A stretch of DNA of 28,107 nucleotides from an uncultured Candidatus Planktophila sp. Its GTDB lineage: Bacteria > Actinomycetota > Actinomycetes > Nanopelagicales > Nanopelagicaceae. Numbering within the stretch: position 1 is the first letter of the stretch; every line of letters starts with the position of its first letter. The position numbers and the translations under genes were made by a program. The stretch lies in assembly GCA_937927965.1 (NCBI GenBank), contig CALEZA010000019.1, positions 1-28,107 on the forward strand, given 5' to 3'. The notes under the pieces were generated by a model. The model worked only from the letters and a program-made list of their open reading frames with translations, had not been told where the DNA came from and did not search any database. This document shows, one piece after another, positions 23,069-28,107 of this stretch.

Positions 23069-23074
23069 AGTCTA
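23069..23074 (-). promoter_or_regulatory. -10 box of the small S26-like membrane protein (leaderless)
   Basis: TAGACT on the minus strand, then TTCCCA, then the ATG at 23062. It lies just downstream of the stop of the preceding gene. Confidence 0.55.
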
Positions 23075-23079
23075 ACCTA

Positions 23080-23730
23080 CTACTTCTTCGAACCACGAGC
23101 GTTGCTCGTCTTCGGGGCAGCCTTTTTGACCGTTGCCTTAGGCGCAGCCTTCTTTACGGGTGCTTTCTTGGCAGTATCTCGAGTCGCTTTCTCTGTAATC
23201 TTATTGAGCCACGCCTCAATATCGGCATCTTCTGATGCAGGAGTCACAGTGATCGTTGGTCGCACTCCCTCATCCTTAGTAGCTGGAGTTGTCGAAACCT
23301 CTTGCTTCTTCACCTTCTTGCTCTTTTTCGCTGTTAGCGATGCAAGAAGAGCTTTAAGTGTTGCAGACCAATTGATGCGATTGAAATTCTTAAAGAAATG
23401 TTCCACTGTTGCAACTACACCTGCAAGACCTTGAGGTTTCTGCGGTGCTTGCTGGGATTGTGTGCTGTTTGATGAGCCTTCTGCTTCAGCATCTTCATTG
23501 ACATTGCCGCTACCCATGCCAAGCATCAAGCGTGATGTACGGCTATCTGGGCGACCAACACCACGCCAAGTAGCTACTTCAATAACGCTTCCTTGCACCA
23601 TTTTTCCGACAACAATTTTCTGTCCGTCTGGAAGATCAATGACCAAAGGTGAGTCAGAGATTGGAAGGGGAAGTTTGGAAACCTTAGGGGAAGATTTCTC
23701 GGTCTCTTGATTAGCCAATTGAGAAACCAA
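23080..23730 (-). CDS. Unknown cytosolic protein with Lys/Ala-rich histone-like tail
   Basis: This protein has up to 216 residues, with no signal peptide or membrane helix. The N-terminal part has a small beta segment (Leu-Val-Ile-Asp-Leu-Pro-Asp-Gly-Gln-Lys-Ile-Val-Val-Gly-Lys, then Val-Ile-Glu-Val-Ala-Thr-Trp-Arg-Gly-Val-Gly-Arg-Pro). A linker rich in Ser and Gln follows, then a helical stretch, and the tail has repeated Lys-Lys-Ala-Pro units like histone H1-type bacterial tails. The start is uncertain: TTG at 23730 or TTG at 23718, the latter overlapping the upstream stop by 8 bp. It is the last gene of the operon. The tail suggests nucleic-acid or polyanion binding, but its role in a surface operon is unknown. 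Confidence 0.65.
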   Translation of the reverse strand: MVSQLANQETEKSSPKVSKLPLPISDSPLVIDLPDGQKIVVGKMVQGSVIEVATWRGVGRPDSRTSRLMLGMGSGNVNEDAEAEGSSNSTQSQQAPQKPQGLAGVVATVEHFFKNFNRINWSATLKALLASLTAKKSKKVKKQEVSTTPATKDEGVRPTITVTPASEDADIEAWLNKITEKATRDTAKKAPVKKAAPKATVKKAAPKTSNARGSKK

Positions 23731-24649
23731 TCTTGTCGTTGTAATCGGCTGTACTCACATCAGAAAGAACTATGTCGTTGTTACGACTTGAAGTACAAAG
23801 GAATGCACCACCATTTGATGATGTATTTCCACCTGGCTCACCACCAAGAAGCGCGTAAGCACCATTAGTACCAGGGCCGTAGTTGCCTAGCGTTTGGCGA
23901 GATGTACAGACGATGTGATCGCTCGATGAATACTTTGAGTTGTCATAAGTTGAATCTGTAAAGAATTCAATCTTGACATACTGACCAAGGCAGCCTGAGT
24001 TCACTCCGCCGCTTAAAGTTGTGCTTGTTGCTGTGTCGAGCTTGGTGATTGTTGTATCGCCGAATTTAAATCCGCCGAATACAAATCCCACTCGTGTGTA
24101 ATTTCTGATTGGCTTAATTGCAATAAAGGTATCGCATGCACCAGCAGTCATTTCACCTTGTGCATAGGTAAATCCTCCACCGCCACCAGTGCCACCAGTA
24201 CCTGCAGCACCTTGTGGACCAGTTGCACCTGTCGCACCTGGTGCTCCGTTGAGACCATTAAGACCATTGGCTCCATTACAGATTGCGGTGCGGATACCTG
24301 CGAGTGCAAAAACCTTTCCACCGTTCGGGCAATCTGCAGTAGTTGCATCCCCTACAAGCTGAACGCTCTCACCTGGTGCACCTGGTGCACCTGCAACTCC
24401 TGGAGCGCCATCAATTCCATTGGTGCCATCAATTCCATTAATTCCATTGACGCCATCTTTACCTGCAACACCAGCAGGACCAGGCTCACCTTGTGGTCCA
24501 ATCAGAGTTACGAGAATCTGATTCACAGCATCTGTTGAGCTGGTTGAACCTGTCAGATATTCGACAGAGTTGACCGTGGTTGTATCGGCATAGGCGAAAC
24601 CTATGCGTAGAAACGATACGACCAAGAGAAGGCCAGCTAACTTCTTCAT
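23711..24649 (-). CDS. Secreted collagen-like protein with C-terminal beta-domain
   Basis: This 312-residue protein has a signal peptide (1-21, ending Ala-Tyr-Ala). Collagen Gly-x-y repeats run from about 51 to 94 and again from about 125 to 150. They are separated by a small two-Cys insert (Asp-Cys-Pro-Asn-Gly-Gly ... Ile-Cys-Asn-Gly) known between collagen blocks in other bacterial proteins. A Gly-rich hinge leads to a C-terminal domain (about 160-312). Its Ala-Cys-Asp-Thr ... Ile-Thr-Lys-Leu-Asp-Thr ... Cys layout parallels the beta-domain proteins at 26915 and 27727. The ATG overlaps the stop of the upstream gene (ATGA). It probably forms a trimeric stalk displaying the C-terminal domain outside the cell; that is an inference from the repeats. 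Confidence 0.85.
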   Translation of the reverse strand: MKKLAGLLLVVSFLRIGFAYADTTTVNSVEYLTGSTSSTDAVNQILVTLIGPQGEPGPAGVAGKDGVNGINGIDGTNGIDGAPGVAGAPGAPGESVQLVGDATTADCPNGGKVFALAGIRTAICNGANGLNGLNGAPGATGATGPQGAAGTGGTGGGGGFTYAQGEMTAGACDTFIAIKPIRNYTRVGFVFGGFKFGDTTITKLDTATSTTLSGGVNSGCLGQYVKIEFFTDSTYDNSKYSSSDHIVCTSRQTLGNYGPGTNGAYALLGGEPGGNTSSNGGAFLCTSSRNNDIVLSDVSTADYNDKIGFSIG

Positions 24650-26223
24650 TGCTCTATTCTCCCATGAATCTCATCAGATACGAAAGTCTCTTCATTGGAT
24701 GCATAGACCGCGCTATAGAGCGCGTGGAGAACGGCTGGAATTCCGCTGAGAGCCAGAAGTGCGCTAACACGCTGGTCGAGAAGGATTGGGCGATGGGCCA
24801 ATTCACGGAAGATTACAAAGATAAGAGCTGAGGCGAGCAGCGATTCAAGGAGAGCGTTGCGCCCCCACTTAATTTGAATCCTTCCTCGAGATCCAAAGCG
24901 GATGAACCCTATAAAGTATGGAATTGCAAAGATGGCTCCTGCAATCGCTGCAGTCGATGCCTTCTCTGTCCAGATATAAATAAATGCAAAGACAAGGGCA
25001 AGGACTGTTAGGGCTGTCTTTGGGGAAGTCACACGAGCAATATAGAAATGTTCCGCTTTATCTGTTCCGCTAGTTTGGGAGAGGAAAATTCCCTCAGCAA
25101 AGCCTCTTACAAGTAGAGCTCCTGCGACCATTGAGATTTGTGCAATAGATAGCTCACGAATAGCTCCTTCGATATAGAGCAAACTTGTAATGAGAGAGTA
25201 GCCGAAGTAGAAGACGAGAGTTCCCACAACTGTAGATCCCACCACTCCAAAGAACTTAATTGGATCTCGGCCATAAATATCCTTTGGCTGGAAATCTCGA
25301 TGAATCACATCTCTGAGTACTGAAGCAAAAAGTGATGGGCCAACGAGTGCTATGCCCAAAGAAATCTGAAGAAGTAGATCTCGAACACTGGTCACATGAG
25401 CCGTCATAAGTTGAACAGCCCAGAATCCAATCACAACAGCAATTCCAGATAGCGCATCCCAGATTGAGAAAACGACCAGGGCTGCGAGTGTGAAGAGCGA
25501 AAGATTTACCAATCCGCCATTTTGATTAATGCCTGAGGAAATATAGACACCAGCGACAAGTCCAATAAGAGGTGAAATTGCATAAACATTCTTATTGACT
25601 CGATGAGCAAGTTCGCCCTCACGAATAATTAAGAACCGTGGAAGTGAAGTGCGAAGTGAGTTAATTGCATTGATGCGAGCCCTATATGGCGCCGCCTCAA
25701 GTCGATCCCAGAAATTCTCTTCTGGGTCACGAATTGCATATGCCAAATCATCAAAGCTCTGAGTGGATCTAAAGCTGATATCGCTATATTTTCGAGAGCG
25801 CAGAGTTGAGATGAGAGCGGTCAGAAATACAAAGATAGCCACCAGCGCTGTGAGATCAAAGAGTGAGGTAGCTCCCGTTTTAGTAGTTGCTTCAATGATC
25901 TGCACACCAGCGATGATGCGGCGCTCCCCCTTCTTTCCTACGGCGACTACTGAATAGCTTCCGAGTTCAAAATCTGTGGCAAGTGAGAGGGTGAAGACCA
26001 CAAATCCAGATTTATTCACTTGAGATTGCTGGAATATTTGTGGGGAGATATTGGTGCCTTCGAATTGAACGCTCCAATATTGAGGGTAACTACCGACTCC
26101 AAATACAACTTGTTGCTGGCGTCCGCGCTCCCATGTCAGAAGTGGAATATCGACAGCTTGTGCGGCAGATGGAGCAAAGAGAAGTGCTACAAGAGTCAGG
26201 GCGATGAGCTTCAGGCGCTTCAT
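24646..26223 (-). CDS. Polytopic membrane protein with secreted N-terminal domain
   Basis: This 525-residue protein has a signal peptide (1-23, ending Ala-Gln-Ala). A beta-rich extracytoplasmic domain of about 85 residues contains Glu-Leu-Gly-Ser-Tyr-Ser-Val-Val-Ala. A membrane helix at about 120-141 is followed by a cytosolic segment (about 142-210) with charged helices, then about eight to ten further helices to residue 515. I do not recognise the family. It overlaps both neighbours by 1 bp (TAATG) and 4 bp (ATGA), so it is made together with the signal peptidase and the collagen-like protein. A role in export, anchoring or assembly of the operon's secreted products is an inference from this context. 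Confidence 0.75.
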   Translation of the reverse strand: MKRLKLIALTLVALLFAPSAAQAVDIPLLTWERGRQQQVVFGVGSYPQYWSVQFEGTNISPQIFQQSQVNKSGFVVFTLSLATDFELGSYSVVAVGKKGERRIIAGVQIIEATTKTGATSLFDLTALVAIFVFLTALISTLRSRKYSDISFRSTQSFDDLAYAIRDPEENFWDRLEAAPYRARINAINSLRTSLPRFLIIREGELAHRVNKNVYAISPLIGLVAGVYISSGINQNGGLVNLSLFTLAALVVFSIWDALSGIAVVIGFWAVQLMTAHVTSVRDLLLQISLGIALVGPSLFASVLRDVIHRDFQPKDIYGRDPIKFFGVVGSTVVGTLVFYFGYSLITSLLYIEGAIRELSIAQISMVAGALLVRGFAEGIFLSQTSGTDKAEHFYIARVTSPKTALTVLALVFAFIYIWTEKASTAAIAGAIFAIPYFIGFIRFGSRGRIQIKWGRNALLESLLASALIFVIFRELAHRPILLDQRVSALLALSGIPAVLHALYSAVYASNEETFVSDEIHGRIEQ

Positions 26224-26918
26224 TACGAATCCCCCTTCAGCGTGTCGATGATGAGCCAGATACCAACAGCCACTGGAATCAAGATCATCATCATCTTGGG
26301 TGCTAGAAGTTTTCCGACAAATGGAACGACAAAGAAAACAACACCGCTAATATCTTCAAACTTAGGGCGCTGCACATCGGGAGATGGGTTTGCATCACCC
26401 TTCATAAGGAATCCATTGACAGGATCTCCACCAATAATGCGGTGAGTAAAGACGCCGACAACTTCGCCATCAAAACGGCGAGCTGTATAGGCGACGATAT
26501 CTCCCAATTGAGGTTGTGCTCGTGGTGTGGGAGCAAGAATTACAATATCGCCAGCTTTAATCGTTGGCTCCATAGAACCCGTAAGGACGATACGAGCTTT
26601 AATAAATCCCGATGCCGATAGAACCGAGAATGTAATCAGGACAGCGCTAAGTGCATATCCAATAAATTTAACAATTGAGCTGATCTTTCGATTTCTTGCT
26701 TGAGCGGGAGTTGCAATGCGCTCAGGTGGCGCCTGGACAAATAACTTTGACTTGGTAGGTGCAATATCGTTAGGAGTAATAAGAACGGTGCGCTCTCCCA
26801 GTGCATTGGAGACTGTCACCAAGACTTTGGAATCTGTAAATTGTGATTGACCTTCAATCCACATCTCTTCGTTTTCAGTAGCTTCGAAGAGAGGTCGGCG
26901 ATTTACCTCTGAGGTCAT
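26223..26918 (-). CDS. S26B (SipW/archaeal-type) signal peptidase I
   Basis: This 231-residue protein has a long cytosolic N-terminus (about 1-80), a membrane helix (about 82-104), the catalytic domain, and a C-terminal helix (about 207-225). Catalytic features are Thr-Gly-Ser115-Met-Glu-Pro-Thr, Thr-His159-Arg-Ile-Ile in place of the Lys of ordinary bacterial enzymes, and Lys-Gly-Asp175-Ala-Asn, with Asp181 nearby. The Ser-His pairing and the C-terminal helix define the S26B branch, which includes Bacillus SipW and archaeal/ER enzymes. SipW matures the biofilm fibre protein TasA. Start and stop overlap neighbours (ATGA and TAATG), so its substrates are most likely the secreted proteins of the same operon. 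Confidence 0.92.
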   Translation of the reverse strand: MTSEVNRRPLFEATENEEMWIEGQSQFTDSKVLVTVSNALGERTVLITPNDIAPTKSKLFVQAPPERIATPAQARNRKISSIVKFIGYALSAVLITFSVLSASGFIKARIVLTGSMEPTIKAGDIVILAPTPRAQPQLGDIVAYTARRFDGEVVGVFTHRIIGGDPVNGFLMKGDANPSPDVQRPKFEDISGVVFFVVPFVGKLLAPKMMMILIPVAVGIWLIIDTLKGDS

Positions 26919-27568
26919 GATCCGTGCTTGACGGTCTGAATCGTAATCTTGCGAATTAATGTGGCATCCGCGAATGTAGGTGTGCGATCTGGGTCAAATG
27001 TGATTTGAATAGAACCTTGATCGCTGGTGAACTCAGTTGAACCAGCTGAAGTATCAGTCAAAATATCGAAATCGGTATATGAGCTGTCGTACGCAAGGAC
27101 AGTAGAAGAATCCTTGTACCAGAATCGTGCTAAGTCGTAGGTCTGATAATTACCACCACCGGTAGATGACTCACTCACTGTGAGCGCAGTACCTGTGTCC
27201 CCATAGACCTGGATGATGAAGTCTGTATCCACGCAAGTGTCGTCGAGATTCTCAAGAATGATGGAGTCGAGGCTGAACTTGCCTGACCCTGAATCATTGA
27301 TAAAGCCTGCGTAAGGGATGATGGTAATTCCACCTTGGGTATCACATGCGGTTGTTGTGACATACCCCTGACCAAATTCAGTCTTTGATCCATTGCTGGT
27401 CAACGCAATGTTTGCACCGTATGCAATACCGGTGACTGCCATGATCATGGCGATTGCCTTCACAAGGAAGGGCTTGGATGAACCACCTTCAGCAACTTCA
27501 TATTCAGGGTCGTCAAAAGCGTATGACTCATCAAAGTCATCACTTTCGTACCGCTTGAGTATGTTCAT
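26915..27568 (-). CDS. Secreted beta-domain protein, candidate fibre subunit
   Basis: This 217-residue protein has an unusual export signal: an acidic cytosolic leader (about 1-32), then Lys-Pro and a hydrophobic helix (about 34-55, ending Tyr-Gly-Ala-Asn-Ile-Ala). The mature beta-rich domain contains Ala-Cys75-Asp, Glu-Asn-Leu-Asp-Asp-Thr-Cys112 and Val-Tyr-Gly-Asp-Thr. These align with the partial protein at 27727 and, more weakly, with the C-terminus of the collagen-like protein. Its stop overlaps the signal-peptidase start (ATGA), pointing to it as a substrate. AGAGG lies only 2 nt before the ATG. It may be TasA-like or pilin-like in role, but I see no decisive TasA (camelysin) signature. 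Confidence 0.75.
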   Translation of the reverse strand: MNILKRYESDDFDESYAFDDPEYEVAEGGSSKPFLVKAIAMIMAVTGIAYGANIALTSNGSKTEFGQGYVTTTACDTQGGITIIPYAGFINDSGSGKFSLDSIILENLDDTCVDTDFIIQVYGDTGTALTVSESSTGGGNYQTYDLARFWYKDSSTVLAYDSSYTDFDILTDTSAGSTEFTSDQGSIQITFDPDRTPTFADATLIRKITIQTVKHGS

Positions 27569-27579
27569 TGCCTCTTCTT

Positions 27580-27609
27580 TTCTTAGCGTTACTTCAATTT
27601 TTCTAAGAA
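27580..27609. repeat. Short inverted repeat upstream of the fibre-subunit gene
   Basis: TTCTTAG (27580-27586) and CTAAGAA (27603-27609) pair perfectly around a 16-nt spacer, just before the ATG at 27568. It could be an operator or leader hairpin; function is unknown. Confidence 0.35.
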
Positions 27610-27646
27610 TGCACTTACTAAACCCTGGTTTTAACTCTTCCCCTTA

Positions 27647-27693
27647 TACACGCATAGAAGCGAACTCAGATGTGAGCTGCTTCTATGCGTGTA
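27647..27693. repeat. Perfect 15-bp inverted repeat between the two paralogous secreted-protein genes
   Basis: TACACGCATAGAAGC (27647-27661) pairs with GCTTCTATGCGTGTA (27679-27693) around a 17-nt loop that holds a further CTCA/TGAG pair. It lies 33 nt after the stop of the paralog at 27727. There is no T run on either side, so it is either a U-less terminator or a stem-loop that protects or processes a polycistronic mRNA. Confidence 0.85.
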
Positions 27694-27726
27694 CTAGAGA
27701 ATCGTTAAATGGGTTGGATGTATTCC

Positions 27727-28107
27727 TTAGTTAGAGCTCTGAAGTGTGAGCTTGTAGACAGCACCTGAAGTCGATGTTGGTGTTGAGAAACCAAGATCGA
27801 AAGAGTATGTCGATGATGCGTTAGTACCTGTGTTGGCAATAACTGTTCCTGCAGATGAAGTTGGAGTTGTAGAAGTGATTCCAACTGTTGCAGTTGTGAT
27901 TACAGAGCTTGATGGACCTGTAGCCAACTGAAGTGGTGTCGCAGAAGTGTCACCGTAAGCATTGAGGCTCAAAGTCTTACCCTGGCATGTTGTTGTTGAA
28001 GATGCATCAAGGTTAGAGAAAGAGATTGTTGAGAGGTAGAAAGTACCTCCGCCAGCTGAGTTAGTGAATGACACCTTTGGTGACAATGTGATTGACGAAT
28101 CACAAGC
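27727..28107 (-). CDS. Secreted beta-domain protein, paralog of 26915 gene (N-terminus outside window)
   Basis: The frame is open to the window edge; the last 126 residues are visible. It begins Ala-Cys-Asp-Ser-Ser-Ile-Thr-Leu-Ser-Pro and continues with Ser-Ala-Gly-Gly-Gly-Thr-Phe-Tyr-Leu-Ser-Thr-Ile, Asn-Leu-Asp, a second Cys, and Ala-Tyr-Gly-Asp-Thr-Ser-Ala-Thr-Pro-Leu. Each element has a counterpart in the same order in the protein at 26915, so the two are duplicates of one domain. The composition (Ser, Thr, Gly, Ala; few charges) suits an abundant extracellular structural protein. It is probably the first, highly expressed gene of the cluster, but its start and export signal are not visible. 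Confidence 0.8.
   Translation of the reverse strand, partial: ACDSSITLSPKVSFTNSAGGGTFYLSTISFSNLDASSTTTCQGKTLSLNAYGDTSATPLQLATGPSSSVITTATVGITSTTPTSSAGTVIANTGTNASSTYSFDLGFSTPTSTSGAVYKLTLQSSN

Noticed and set aside
1..28107. CRISPR arrays, IS elements, prophage genes, tRNA or rRNA genes
   Set aside because: No regularly spaced repeats, transposase or integrase motifs, or tRNA/rRNA signatures were seen on either strand; a tRNAscan or Infernal run would confirm this.

Overview
The window looks like a chromosomal segment of a streamlined, free-living actinobacterium. My best guess is a freshwater planktonic lineage such as Ca. Nanopelagicales (acI). This is an inference from dense packing, many 1-4 bp gene overlaps, moderate base composition, actinobacterial-type protein families (PT-linker secreted proteins, N-anchored FKBP, WGR/LRV proteins) and abundant leaderless-looking promoters. 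No rRNA, tRNA, CRISPR, insertion sequence or phage gene was seen.

Left part (1-9,240): a set of secreted or surface proteins. It holds the C-terminus of a repeat protein (1-285), a PT-linker HExxH metallopeptidase-like protein, a small neocarzinostatin-like secreted protein, a DCC/DoxX pair, a large secreted type I pullulanase, a VOC-fold protein, and two translationally coupled secreted proteins (5911-8873). These last two share a C-terminal Ig-like module and an Arg-terminated tail with the gene at position 1.

Middle (9,238-17,209): a WGR-domain protein and a large LRV-repeat protein (possibly a split MolR-like pair), a quinone oxidoreductase, a second LRV-like protein, a DEAD-box RNA helicase whose 5' leader can fold over its ribosome-binding site, a TRIC-type channel and a GNAT acetyltransferase.

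Right part (17,331-28,107): an amylosucrase and alpha-glucosidase operon, which with the pullulanase suggests sucrose and alpha-glucan handling; an anchored FKBP isomerase; a two-gene membrane pair with a MotB-like FAD signature; and a tight minus-strand operon. That operon contains two paralogous secreted beta-domain proteins (one cut by the window edge), an S26B (SipW-like) signal peptidase, a polytopic membrane protein with a secreted N-terminal domain, a collagen-like protein whose C-terminus resembles the same beta-domain, and a Lys/Ala-tailed protein. It reads as a dedicated export and processing system for a cell-surface fibre and is the best candidate here for an undescribed system.

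A recurring regulatory feature is a TAnnnT -10 box ending 6 nt (range 6-9) before the ATG of at least twelve genes. This implies leaderless mRNAs, and it was used to correct several start codons.
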